From NCBI GenBank assembly GCA_027064425.1, contig JAMOPO010000029.1, positions 1-42,185 on the forward strand: a stretch of 42,185 nt of DNA. Direction: 5' to 3'. Within the stretch, counting starts at the first letter, position 1. Every line of letters begins with the position of its first letter. Origin of the DNA: Methanobacteriota archaeon (GTDB lineage Archaea > JAADCQ01 > Methanopyri > Methanopyrales > Methanopyraceae). The notes below the pieces were generated by a model that saw only the letters and a program-made list of their open reading frames with translations, was not told where the DNA came from and did not search any database. The translations under genes and the position numbers were made by a program. Shown here piece by piece: positions 29,554 to 37,546 of this stretch.

Positions 29554-31921
29554 GGGGGGAGGCCCCCTGAGGAGGGCCGCGCTGGTTGGAGCGGTCATCG
29601 TGCTGGGGGCGGTCGCGGCGAACGCGGCGAACCTGAGTCATCCGCTGCTGAGCCGGGACTCGAGGGCTCACGTGCTCAAGATCTGGTACACGCGCGAGAT
29701 GCTCGCTCACGGCAGGTGGGACGCGTGGTGTCCGGAGTGGTACTCGGGCTTCCCGTACCTGACGTACTACGGCTCGCTGGGGTACCTGATCGGGGCGTGC
29801 GTGGACGCGGTGGTTGGCAGCCCGGTCCTCTCGTTCCTGGTCTGCCTGATCCTGGCCTCCGCTCTGGTGGGGTGGGGCGTCTACTGGGTGGTGCGGGCCC
29901 GCGGGTTTGAGCGCTGGGTCGCGGTGATCTGCGCGCTGTTGGCGCTCACCTCGGGCGGGCTGATGAAGGCCCTGAACTGGGAGGGCGTGTACCCCACGGT
30001 GCTGGCCCTGGGCTTCGGGATGCTCGCGCTGGGTACCTACGAGCGGTGGCTGCGCGGCGGGGATCGGCGCCGGCTGGCGCTCAGCACCGCGCTCCTGGTT
30101 CCGGCCTTCTACACGCACCCGCTGGGCGGGCTGCTCTCGGGCGGGTTGGTCCTCACGCGCGGGATCTTTGAGGTGGTGATGGACGCGTCCCGGCGCGAGC
30201 TGCGGTTCCTGGCGCTCTCGGTGGCGCCGGTCGTGATCGCGGGGTTGATCGCGCTCCCGCACTACGCGGCGGCGTTCTACTACAAGCGGTTCCTCTCGGA
30301 GCTTTGGCTGTACCCGCCCGGCTCGGTCGCGGGCTTGATCAAGGACCTGGCGGTGGGCGGGAAGTGGTCGCCCGGGCTGCTGGTGACCGTGCTGGGGCTG
30401 TCCGGGGTGATCCTGGGCCTGCGCCGCCGGGATCCGATCGCGCCGTTCACGCTGTTCTGGCTCGCCGTCTCGATCCTGGTGTGTTTCGCGTACGTGCTCG
30501 GGTACTGGTCGAAGATCCCGCTGGGTAGGAACATGCTGGCGGAGCGGTACACGACGGTCCTGCTGCCGCTGCTGCTGTCGGTCGCGGCCGCCCCGGTCGT
30601 GCGCTCGCTCGTCCGGACCCGGTGGGCGGTGGTGGGCGCCGGCGCGTTCCTGATCGGGCTGGGCGGCGTGGGGGCGCTCACTTACACCCCGCCGCTGCCG
30701 CCCAAGCTGTACCCGAGCGCGCTGGAGACGTGGCGGTGGGTGGGGGGCGAGTGGGGCGGTCGCTCGGCCCTGGAGCGCTGCGACGCGGACCCGTACACGC
30801 ACCTGTTCGACGCGTCGGTCCCGATCTCACCGATGTACTCGGGTCATCCCACGATCATGGGCTGGTTCTCGCAGGGTGACCCGATGTTCTTCTCCCTGGC
30901 GGCCCGGTGGGAGTGGGAGCTGGGCTGGGTGTACGATCCGAACTTCGTGAAGACGTCGCTCTGGGCGACGAACACCCGGTTCCTGGTCACGAAGTCGAGG
31001 CTGGTGGCGAAGCGGCTGATGCGCGAGCCGGACTTCGTCTACCGGGCGAAGTTCGGCCGGTTCCGGGTGTTCGAGTACCCGGGGCACGGTGGTCCCGCGG
31101 CGGTCGTCCCGCACCCGATCGGCGTGGTGGACCCGTGGCTGGGGTTGAGGACGGAGAACGCGTACTACACTACCCTGCTGAACTTCGTCGCGACGCCGGG
31201 CCGACGGTACGTGTTCGCGGACGTGACCTGGAAGGGGGCGCCGGCGTTCGACCGGCTGATCGTGCGGCCGAAGCGGGCGGAGGACGTGCGGAGGGCGGTG
31301 GAGCTGGCCCGGTCGGGTCGGAGGGTGCTGCTGATTCTCCCGGAGCGGTGCCCGAGGCCGGTGCTCGAGGCGGTGGAGCGGTCGCTCGGGGTGGACTTGG
31401 AGCGCTCTCGCCCGCCGTCGTTCGTGCCCTCGAGGCGGTTCTTGGTGGCGGTGTACCGGGTGGACGGGAGGTGGTTCAAGGACGTGCGCGCGGGCAGGGG
31501 GAAGGTGCGGGTCTGCGGGGTGGACCTGGTCCGGTTCGCGATGCGGTTCCACCGGCTGATCAAGGAGGTCCAGACGAAGGGGTACCGGATGCCGAGGCTG
31601 CCGACGGACCGGGAGCGGAGGTTCGTGAACGCGGTGCTGAAGGGGTTCGATTCGGGCGAGCCGAGGCCGGCGTGGGCTGCGTTCGTGGGCGGCCCGGAGC
31701 GGCTGAGGGTGCGGGGCTCGGGGTGGGTGTTCGTCAAGGTGAAGTACTTCCCGGCGTGGCGGTCGGGCTCGGGCCCGGTGCTGCCGGCCTCGTGCGGTCA
31801 GATGCTGGTCAAGGTGCCGGGGGAGGGGGAGCTCAGGTACGAGCTGCCGGCGGTGGTCTCGGTGTACCCGTACGCGGCGGCGGTGGTCGGCATCGTGGCG
31901 CTGGGGGCGCTGGCGCTGTGA
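29540..31921 (+). CDS. large polytopic membrane protein (PTPS-related / glycosyltransferase-like)
   Basis: About 793 residues: an N-terminal hydrophobic helix, an extracytoplasmic loop SRDSRAHVLKIWYTREML with WCPEWYSGFPYLTYYGSLGY, then eight or more membrane helices to about residue 390. A large soluble domain follows (about 400-760), ending in a C-terminal helix AAAVVGIVALGALAL. The early loop is characteristic of the archaeal membrane family called 6-pyruvoyl-tetrahydropterin-synthase-related, which has the topology of GT-C glycosyltransferases. The Asp in SRDSRAH resembles their catalytic loop acid. Surface glycan or lipid-linked sugar transfer is inferred. GTG at 29540 is a choice without a strong ribosome site; GTG at 29600 is possible. 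Overlaps the next gene as GTGA. Confidence 0.75.
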   Translation: MEGSKGGGPLRRAALVGAVIVLGAVAANAANLSHPLLSRDSRAHVLKIWYTREMLAHGRWDAWCPEWYSGFPYLTYYGSLGYLIGACVDAVVGSPVLSFLVCLILASALVGWGVYWVVRARGFERWVAVICALLALTSGGLMKALNWEGVYPTVLALGFGMLALGTYERWLRGGDRRRLALSTALLVPAFYTHPLGGLLSGGLVLTRGIFEVVMDASRRELRFLALSVAPVVIAGLIALPHYAAAFYYKRFLSELWLYPPGSVAGLIKDLAVGGKWSPGLLVTVLGLSGVILGLRRRDPIAPFTLFWLAVSILVCFAYVLGYWSKIPLGRNMLAERYTTVLLPLLLSVAAAPVVRSLVRTRWAVVGAGAFLIGLGGVGALTYTPPLPPKLYPSALETWRWVGGEWGGRSALERCDADPYTHLFDASVPISPMYSGHPTIMGWFSQGDPMFFSLAARWEWELGWVYDPNFVKTSLWATNTRFLVTKSRLVAKRLMREPDFVYRAKFGRFRVFEYPGHGGPAAVVPHPIGVVDPWLGLRTENAYYTTLLNFVATPGRRYVFADVTWKGAPAFDRLIVRPKRAEDVRRAVELARSGRRVLLILPERCPRPVLEAVERSLGVDLERSRPPSFVPSRRFLVAVYRVDGRWFKDVRAGRGKVRVCGVDLVRFAMRFHRLIKEVQTKGYRMPRLPTDRERRFVNAVLKGFDSGEPRPAWAAFVGGPERLRVRGSGWVFVKVKYFPAWRSGSGPVLPASCGQMLVKVPGEGELRYELPAVVSVYPYAAAVVGIVALGALAL

Positions 31922-32403
31922 GGGTGGTCAGGGTCGTCCTGGCGGTGTTAGCGGGGCTGTACGGGGTGGGCTGGGCGTCGACGGTGGTGAACTGGAGCGT
32001 GCCGCACGAGATCGTGCGGTCGAGCCCGGGGGTTTACCAGTCGACGGGTGCCACGGTGCAGGCGACGATCAACCCGTACCGGGGGAAGATCACGCTCTCG
32101 GTGGCGTACGATCCGGCGGTGATCGTGAAGCTGCCGTACCGGGGTAAGGCGGAGCGGGTCTCGGCGTCGGAGCTGCGGTTAGGCTCGGTCCGGGTGCGGG
32201 CGCTGGGGGACGCGCTGGAGATTCGGGGGCCGTGCTCGGTGCGCCCGTACGTGACGACGAGGACGGGCGAGGTGTACACCGTGGAGCTGGCGCGGCTGGG
32301 GGGTGGGTTCGTGGGGCTGAACCGGAGCGGGTACCTGGTGATCGTCACCCGGAGCGGTGCGGTCACGACGGTGCGGGTGCTGCCGCTCATTCCGTTGATC
32401 TAG
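31918..32403 (+). CDS. membrane-anchored secreted protein, partner of the large membrane protein
   Basis: A 161-residue protein with an N-terminal signal anchor (VVLAVLAGLYGVGWAST), followed by a beta-rich extracytoplasmic domain with alternating hydrophobic residues (KITLSVAYDPAVIVKLPY, VYTVELARLGGG, YLVIVTRSGAVTTVRVLP). No family recognised. The GTG overlaps the stop of the large membrane protein by four bases, so translational coupling and a shared cell-surface role are likely. Confidence 0.75.
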   Translation: MRVVRVVLAVLAGLYGVGWASTVVNWSVPHEIVRSSPGVYQSTGATVQATINPYRGKITLSVAYDPAVIVKLPYRGKAERVSASELRLGSVRVRALGDALEIRGPCSVRPYVTTRTGEVYTVELARLGGGFVGLNRSGYLVIVTRSGAVTTVRVLPLIPLI

Positions 32404-32415
32404 GGGCGCGGGATC

Positions 32416-33426
32416 GTGCCTAGGCTGCCCTACGTGGCGGTGCCGAAGCGGGAGGCGGAGCGGGCGCGTCGGGCGCTGGCGCGGGAGTCGCTGCTGGTGC
32501 GGGACGTGAGGGTGCGGCGGGAGGGGGATCGGGTCCTCTTCCCGGTGGAGGACGCGGAGGAGGCGGCGCGGGTGCTGGAGCGGGAGGAGGTCCCGTTCGA
32601 GCTGGGTGAGGGCGAGTTCGAGTCGGTCTCGGGCCCGAGGAGCGTGGAGGAGGTGCTGAGGGAGCGGCTGGGCGTGTCCTGCTCGGTCCCGTACGATGTG
32701 GTGGGCGACGTGGCGGTGGTGCAGATCCCGGAGGAGCTGGAGGGGTACGAGGAGGAGGTCGGCCGGGCGATCATGGAGGTGCACAAGCGGGTGCGGGCGG
32801 TCTTCGAGCGGGGTCCGGTGCGCGGCGTCTTCCGGGTCCGGGAGCTGCGGAGGATCGCGGGTGAGGGGCCGCCGGTGACGGAGCACCGAGAGCACGGGTG
32901 CCGGTTCCGGGTGGATCTGTCCCGGTGCTACTTCAACCCGAGGCTGGCGACGGAGCGGCGCCTGCTGGCGGACGAGGTGGTGGAGGAGGGGGCCCGGGTG
33001 CTGGACATGTTCGCGGGCGTGGGCCCGATCACGGTGATCCTGAAGCGGTTCGTGCCGGGCGTGCGGGTGGTGGCGTGCGAGCTGAACCCGGTCGCGTACC
33101 GGTACCTGCTGGAGAACCTGAGGCTGAACCGGGTGTCGGCGCGGGCCTTCCTGGGCGATGCGGGGGAGGTGGTGCGGCTGCTCGGGCGGTTCGACTACGT
33201 GATCATGAACGCGCCGAAGTTCGCGCACCGGTTCCTGCGGGCGGCGGCGCGGGTCGTGCGGCCGGGCGGGCGGGTCGTGTACTACCGGATCGCGGGGTCG
33301 GTGGAGGAGGCGTTCGAGGAGGTGCGGGAGCGGCTGGGGGGCGGGGTGGAGCTGGAGTCGTGGCGGGAGGTGAAGCCGTACTCGCCGGAGGAGTCGCTGT
33401 TCCGGCTGGTGGTGCGGGTGCCTTAG
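32416..33426 (+). CDS. trm5: tRNA (guanine37-N1)-methyltransferase Trm5
   Basis: SAM-dependent enzyme forming m1G37 next to the tRNA anticodon, which prevents frameshifting. The N-terminal D1 tRNA-recognition domain and a linker precede the D2-D3 core. Visible: VFERGPVRGVFRVRELRRIAGE, then HGCRFRVDLSRCYFNPRL, motif I VLDMFAGVGPITVILK, VVACELNPVAYRYLLENL, DYVIMNAPKFAH (the N-x-P-K motif, here with Ala) and PGGRVVYYRIAG. Length 336 fits archaeal Trm5b. The GTG start follows the upstream stop by 12 bases. Its stop overlaps that of the DUF531 gene on the other strand. Confidence 0.93.
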   Translation: MPRLPYVAVPKREAERARRALARESLLVRDVRVRREGDRVLFPVEDAEEAARVLEREEVPFELGEGEFESVSGPRSVEEVLRERLGVSCSVPYDVVGDVAVVQIPEELEGYEEEVGRAIMEVHKRVRAVFERGPVRGVFRVRELRRIAGEGPPVTEHREHGCRFRVDLSRCYFNPRLATERRLLADEVVEEGARVLDMFAGVGPITVILKRFVPGVRVVACELNPVAYRYLLENLRLNRVSARAFLGDAGEVVRLLGRFDYVIMNAPKFAHRFLRAAARVVRPGGRVVYYRIAGSVEEAFEEVRERLGGGVELESWREVKPYSPEESLFRLVVRVP

Positions 33427-33893
33427 CCCAGGCGCTTGCGGAGCTCGTGAAGGAGGATGGCGACGGCGCCGATCTCGCCGATGTTACCCTCGGTGGCGAT
33501 GTACACGGCCCGGTCGCCGAGCTCCAGCTCGCGCTTGCTGAGGCCGGGTCGGGCGCTGCCGAAGACGAACCAGACGTCCTTGCCCTGCTCGATGAGCTCG
33601 GCGACCTCGTCGAAGTCGAGGGGCTCGGCGCCGCCGTGCTCCCTGTCCTCGGCCATGAAGGTCACGTCGGGCTCGAGCGCCTCGAGGGCCTCCTCCAGGT
33701 CCTGGAAGAAGTGGAGCTCGGTGTCGCGCTCGAGGCAGAGGCGCTGGGCAGCGGGGACGCCCTCCTGGGCGGCGCTGCCGAGGGCGCGGGTGATAACGAG
33801 TCGTCGGGCGCCGAGGCCGGTCACGGTGCGGGCCATCTCCTCGACCTTTCGCGGGCTGTGCACGTTATGGTAAACCACGGTCACAGGAATCAC
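33423..33893 (-). CDS. DUF531 SPOUT-like protein
   Basis: A 156-residue archaeal protein of the DUF531 type, related to SPOUT RNA methyltransferases. The pattern fits a trefoil-knot SAM fold: VVYHNVHSPRKVEEMARTV, LVITRALGSAAQEGVP, VWFVFGSARPGLSKRELELGD and ATEGNIGEIGAVAILLHELR. The glycine-rich loops near the C-terminus would hold SAM. An RNA target is inferred. The GTG at 33893 follows GGGGG. It converges on trm5, with overlapping stop codons, possibly a coincidence of compact packing rather than a functional tie. Confidence 0.75.
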   Translation of the reverse strand: MIPVTVVYHNVHSPRKVEEMARTVTGLGARRLVITRALGSAAQEGVPAAQRLCLERDTELHFFQDLEEALEALEPDVTFMAEDREHGGAEPLDFDEVAELIEQGKDVWFVFGSARPGLSKRELELGDRAVYIATEGNIGEIGAVAILLHELRKRLG

Positions 33894-33945
33894 ACGGAAA
33901 CCCCCTTAGCCTGGGCGCTCAGCCCCGCTATGGGGGGCTTGGGCC

Positions 33946-34908
33946 TTGAGCGTGCGGACCCTGGCGTTGGTGGCGATCGCGGTCGTGGCGGCGATCGGTG
34001 GCGCGCTCGGGTATTATTATTACCAGCAGCGGGCGAACGTGGTCCGGATCGGGTACCAGCCCAGTGACCACCACACGGCGCTGTTCGTGGCGATGGAAAA
34101 GAAGATGCTCGAGAAAGAGGGTCTGAAGGTCGAGGTCTACGAGTTCAAGGCGGGTCCGCCGGAGACGCAGGCGCTGGCGGCGGGTAAGATCGACGTGGCG
34201 TACATCGGTTGCGTGCCGGCGATCACGGCGTACTGTAAGGGCGTGCCGATCAAGATCGTGGCGGGCGTGAACCAGGAGGGTTCGGCGATCGTCGTGCGGA
34301 AGGACGAGGCGGGCAAGGTCCACAGTCTGAAGGACCTGAAGGGCAAGCGCGTGGCGGAGCTGATGAAGGGTTCCATCCAGGACTGCATGCTGCGGACCGC
34401 GCTGCAGCGGGAGGGGCTGAACCCGGACAAGGACGTGGATATCGTGGAGATGAAGACGGCGGACGCGGTGAACGCGTTGGGCGCGAAGCGGATCGACGCG
34501 TTCATCGAGCCGGAGCCGGGTCCGACGCTGGCGGAGAAGAAGGGCTTCGGCGTCCGCCTGATGGACACGGGGCAGATCTGGCCGGGTCACCAGTGCTGCG
34601 TGCTGGTCATGCGGAAGGACTTCATCGAGCGGCACCCGGACCTGGCGAAGAAGGTCCTGCGGGCGCACGTGATGGCGACGCGGTACGTCATTGAGCACCC
34701 GGACGAGGCGGCGAGGATCGCGGCGAAGTGGCTGAAGACGTCCCCGGACGTGGAGAAGGAGGCGATGCGGCACATCAAGTTCACCGTGGACGTGAACGTG
34801 GACAGCGTGAAGATGTTCGCCCGGTTCCTGAAGCGGTTAGGGTACATCAAGCGGGAGCCGGACTGGTCCGACTTTATCGACCTGAAGCTACTCCGGCAGC
34901 TGGCCTAG
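33946..34908 (+). CDS. ABC transporter substrate-binding protein (NitT/TauT type)
   Basis: Extracytoplasmic binding protein anchored by an N-terminal helix (LALVAIAVVAAIGGALGYYYY). The SsuA/TauA/NrtA-like fold is clear: VVRIGYQPSDHHTALFVAMEKKMLEKEG, AGPPETQALAAGKIDVAYIG, PAITAYCKGVPIKIVAGVN, LKGKRVAELMKGSIQDCML and CCVLVMRKDFIERHPD. Family substrates include sulfonates, taurine, nitrate, bicarbonate and pyrimidine precursors; which one applies cannot be told. TTG at 33946 follows a GGGGGG run, GTG at 33952 being an alternative. A small inverted repeat AGCCCC/GGGGCT (33921-33926/33934-33939) lies in the leader. First gene of a three-gene operon. Confidence 0.88.
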   Translation: MSVRTLALVAIAVVAAIGGALGYYYYQQRANVVRIGYQPSDHHTALFVAMEKKMLEKEGLKVEVYEFKAGPPETQALAAGKIDVAYIGCVPAITAYCKGVPIKIVAGVNQEGSAIVVRKDEAGKVHSLKDLKGKRVAELMKGSIQDCMLRTALQREGLNPDKDVDIVEMKTADAVNALGAKRIDAFIEPEPGPTLAEKKGFGVRLMDTGQIWPGHQCCVLVMRKDFIERHPDLAKKVLRAHVMATRYVIEHPDEAARIAAKWLKTSPDVEKEAMRHIKFTVDVNVDSVKMFARFLKRLGYIKREPDWSDFIDLKLLRQLA

Positions 34909-34918
34909 GGGGTGCGCG

Positions 34919-35677
34919 GTGATCCTCGAGGAGGCAGACCGCCGGATCGAGCTGGCCCTGAAGGTCGGGGTGCCGGCGGCCATCCTGGGCCTCTGGGAGC
35001 TCGTGAGCCGGCTGGGGCTCGCGAACCCGGTCCTCCTCCCGCCCCCCTCCCGGGTTTTCATGGTCTTCGTGACGCACCCGGGCGAGGTGCTGAGGAACGC
35101 GGTGACGAGCCTCTACCGGGTGCTCGTCGGGTACTCGCTGGCGGCGGTGCTGGGCGTGGGGCTCGGGATCCTGGTGGGCACGTACCGGACGGCGCGATCC
35201 GCCCTGGACGTGGTGATCGAGCTCCTGCGACCGATCCCACCGATCGCGTGGATCCCGCTGGCCATCCTCTGGTTCGGCATCGGCGACCCGGCCGCCTTCT
35301 TCATCATCTTCATCGGCGCGTTCTTCCCGATCTTCCTGAACACGGTCTCCGGGATCCGTAACGTTGACCGCGTGTACGTCGAGGCGGCGCTGAACCTGGG
35401 CGCGGACGACGCGGCGCTCATCCGGCACGTGCTCGTCCCGGGCGCGATGCCCAGCATCCTCACGGGGCTCCGCGTGGGCCTCGGCATCGGCTGGATGTGC
35501 GTGGTCGCGGCGGAGATGATCGCGGCCAAGTCCGGCCTCGGCTACATGATTATAGAGGCCCAGCGGGTCCTCGCCACGGACGAGGTCATCGCCGGCATGC
35601 TCACGATCGGCGTGCTCGGGCTCCTCATGGACCGCGGCTTCAGAGCGCTCGAAGGGAGGCTGCTGCGATGGAGGTGA
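34919..35677 (+). CDS. ABC transporter permease (NitT/TauT type)
   Basis: Inner-membrane permease with about six hydrophobic segments and the typical EAA loop (VDRVYVEAALNLGADDAALIRHVLVPGAMPSILTG, about residues 143-177) that docks on the ATPase. The N-terminal half has LPPPSRVFMVFVTHPGEVLRNAVTSLYRVLVGY, a hallmark of SsuC/TauC-like permeases. GTG at 34919, ten bases after the binding-protein stop, follows GGGGTGCGCG. It overlaps the ATPase gene by ten bases. Third-position composition shifts from G-rich to C-rich across this operon. Confidence 0.92.
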   Translation: MILEEADRRIELALKVGVPAAILGLWELVSRLGLANPVLLPPPSRVFMVFVTHPGEVLRNAVTSLYRVLVGYSLAAVLGVGLGILVGTYRTARSALDVVIELLRPIPPIAWIPLAILWFGIGDPAAFFIIFIGAFFPIFLNTVSGIRNVDRVYVEAALNLGADDAALIRHVLVPGAMPSILTGLRVGLGIGWMCVVAAEMIAAKSGLGYMIIEAQRVLATDEVIAGMLTIGVLGLLMDRGFRALEGRLLRWR

Positions 35678-36408
35678 TCCTGGAGGTGGAGGACCTGAGG
35701 AAGAGCTACGACGACCTGCTCGTGCTCAACGGGCTCACCTTCAAGGTCGCGAAGGGCGAGTTCTTCGCGATCGTCGGGCCCAGCGGGTGCGGTAAGACCA
35801 CCCTGCTCCGGATCATCGCCGGCCTCGAGGATTACGACGAGGGCCGGGTCCTCGTGGACGGGAAGGAGGTCACGGGGCCCGGCCCCGATCGGGCCATGGT
35901 CTTCCAGGACTACGCCATCTTCCCCTGGAAGACCGTTCTCGAGAACATCATGTTCGCCCCGCTGATGCAGGGCAAGGACCGCGAGGAGGCCGAGCGGATC
36001 GCGCGCTGGTGCCTCGAGGTCGTCCCCGGGCTCGAGGGGTTCGAGGACGCGTACCCCAAGCAGCTCTCCGGCGGCATGAAGCAGCGCGTGGCCATCGCCC
36101 GCGCCCTCGCCGCCAAGCCGAAGATCCTGCTCATGGACGAGCCCTTCGCCGCCGTGGACGCGCAGACGCGCAACAAGCTGCAGGAGGAGCTCCTCAAGGT
36201 CTGGGAGAAGACCGGTCAGACCATCCTCCTGGTGACTCACAACGTCGAGGAGGCCGTCTTCCTCGCCGACCGCGTGATGGTCCTCTCACCACGGCCCGCC
36301 GAGATCGTGGACATCGTCGAGGTCGACCTGCCCCGGCCCCGTGACCGCACCGACCCCGAGTTCGTTAAAATCCGGGCCGAAATCCTCGAGATGCTCGGCG
36401 CCCGATGA
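35668..36408 (+). CDS. ABC transporter ATP-binding protein (NitT/TauT type)
   Basis: ATPase that powers the importer. Walker A GPSGCGKTT (37-45), Q-loop Gln80 in MVFQDYAIFPWKTV, the signature LSGGMKQR (133-140), Walker B ILLMDEPFAAVD (153-164) and the switch His in LVTHNVEEAVF are all intact. PFAAVDAQTR and the EYxLFPW-like Q-loop place it in the SsuB/TauB/NrtD group. The ATG lies inside the permease gene, indicating coupled translation. Length 246. Confidence 0.95.
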   Translation: MEVILEVEDLRKSYDDLLVLNGLTFKVAKGEFFAIVGPSGCGKTTLLRIIAGLEDYDEGRVLVDGKEVTGPGPDRAMVFQDYAIFPWKTVLENIMFAPLMQGKDREEAERIARWCLEVVPGLEGFEDAYPKQLSGGMKQRVAIARALAAKPKILLMDEPFAAVDAQTRNKLQEELLKVWEKTGQTILLVTHNVEEAVFLADRVMVLSPRPAEIVDIVEVDLPRPRDRTDPEFVKIRAEILEMLGAR

Positions 36409-36430
36409 GGAGAAGAGGGTTAGCCGAGCT

Positions 36431-37210
36431 GTGACGAGCGTTTGCCGGCCCGAGGCGGACCTCTGGCGCGAGCTCGGCTGCCCCACCCTCGTCTTCAACG
36501 CGCCCATGTCCGGCCACACCGACCCCGAGTTCGCCGCCCGCGCCGAGCGGCACGGCGCCGGCATGGTCTTCCTCGGCGGCTACCCCGGCGACGAGCCCAC
36601 CTACCGCGCCTCCCGCCGCGTCGCCCGACGCCGCCCCGAGTTCGCACTACCCCCCGAGCGACTCCCGGACGAGCTCTCCCGCACCGACGTGAGCGTCCCC
36701 ATCGCCGTCAACGTCCGGATCACCGACCCCAACGCGGCCGCCGAGCTCGCCGGCGACCTCGCTGAGCTCGTCGACGTATTCGAGGTGAACGCTCACTGCC
36801 GGCAGCCCGAGATCGTCGAGGCCGGCGCCGGCGAGGCCCTGCTCGAGGAGCCCGAGCGGCTCGCCGAGCTCGTCGAGGCCGTCGCCGAGCACGACCTGCA
36901 CGTCTCCGTCAAGCTCCGCGGCCCGCACCCCGGCTACCGAGCCGCCCTCCGAGAGCTCCGCGACGCGCCCGTGGACATCCTCCACGTGGACGCGATGAAG
37001 CCCGGCGAGCCCACCTACGACCTCCGCTACGTCCGCCAGGCCGCCCGCCTGGACGCCGAGGTCATCGGCAACAACTCCGTGCGCACGCCCGAGGACGTCG
37101 ACAACATGTTCGAGGCCGGCGCCACCGCCGTGTCCGTCGGCCGGCCCCTCCTCGACGGGGACTGGGACCTCCTCGAGCGGCTCGCCGGGCACGCTAGGCT
37201 GGAGGAATGA
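36431..37210 (+). CDS. TIM-barrel protein related to tRNA-dihydrouridine synthase
   Basis: A 259-residue FMN-type TIM barrel resembling the methanogen family of dihydrouridine-synthase-like proteins. It has NAPMSGHTDPEFAARAERHG at the N-terminus, VFEVNAHCRQPEIVEAGAGE, VSVKLRGPHPGYR, ILHVDAMKPGEPTYDLRYV, EVIGNNSVRTPEDVDNMFEAGATAVSVGRPLL near the FMN phosphate. The cysteine in NAHCRQP is placed like the catalytic Cys of Dus enzymes. It lacks the C-terminal tRNA-binding domain of true Dus proteins, so the substrate is uncertain. GTG at 36431, 22 bases after the ABC operon. Third positions are strongly C-rich. Confidence 0.8.
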   Translation: MTSVCRPEADLWRELGCPTLVFNAPMSGHTDPEFAARAERHGAGMVFLGGYPGDEPTYRASRRVARRRPEFALPPERLPDELSRTDVSVPIAVNVRITDPNAAAELAGDLAELVDVFEVNAHCRQPEIVEAGAGEALLEEPERLAELVEAVAEHDLHVSVKLRGPHPGYRAALRELRDAPVDILHVDAMKPGEPTYDLRYVRQAARLDAEVIGNNSVRTPEDVDNMFEAGATAVSVGRPLLDGDWDLLERLAGHARLEE

Positions 37211-37300
37211 GGCCGCGGGGCCTCCCGATCGGCGGATCATCGTTCCACGGCGTGTAACGAACACTTTATGTCCAGTCCCGGACCGGCGAGGCACGGCGGC

Positions 37301-37390
37301 GCGGGGGCGCCCGAGCCTGGTCGAAGGGGCGGGACTTAAGATCCCGTGGCCGTAGGGCCGTCCCGGGTTCAAATCCCGGCCCCCGCACCA
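37301..37390 (+). tRNA. tRNA-Leu (anticodon UAA), CCA encoded
   Basis: The acceptor stem GCGGGGG (37301-37307) pairs with CCCCCGC (37380-37386), followed by discriminator A37387 and an encoded CCA (37388-37390). The anticodon loop CTTAAGA gives TAA at 37337-37339. The T arm contains GGGTTCAAATCCC. The long variable arm (TGGCCGTAGGGCCG region) marks a class II tRNA. AT-rich ACTTTATG at about 37263-37270 is the likely promoter, some 30 bases upstream. A hairpin follows nine bases after the CCA. Confidence 0.95.
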
Positions 37391-37398
37391 GCCGGAAT

Positions 37399-37417
37399 CG
37401 TTATGAAAATCATAACG
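37399..37417 (+). terminator. AATCGTTATG hairpin 3' of tRNA-Leu
   Basis: A perfect 8-bp inverted repeat, CGTTATGA (37399-37406) and TCATAACG (37410-37417), with an AAA loop. It closely matches the hairpins at 41912 (after tRNA-Ser) and 658 (minus strand, after a candidate sRNA). Both arms vary together (TAYG with CRTA), so base pairing appears conserved. A 3' end or termination signal is inferred. Confidence 0.55.
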
Positions 37418-37451
37418 GTCGCGCCCCCGCCTCGCCCCGGCCCGCCGTCCC

Positions 37452-37461
37452 CTTTGTAATC
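37452..37461 (-). repeat. GATTACAAAG repeat, copy 1
   Basis: An exact copy of a ten-base motif (minus strand GATTACAAAG, followed by GGGGACGG) lies between tRNA-Leu and the potassium channel gene. It is about 95 bases before the channel start. Three more exact copies lie beyond the channel gene. Confidence 0.6.
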
Positions 37462-37546
37462 GCCAGGCGGCGAAGACCGGAACCGCGCCAGCCCGCGTGG
37501 CGGAGGGAGCGGCTCCCGGGGACCGTGACGACGGTGGGGGCGCGCC

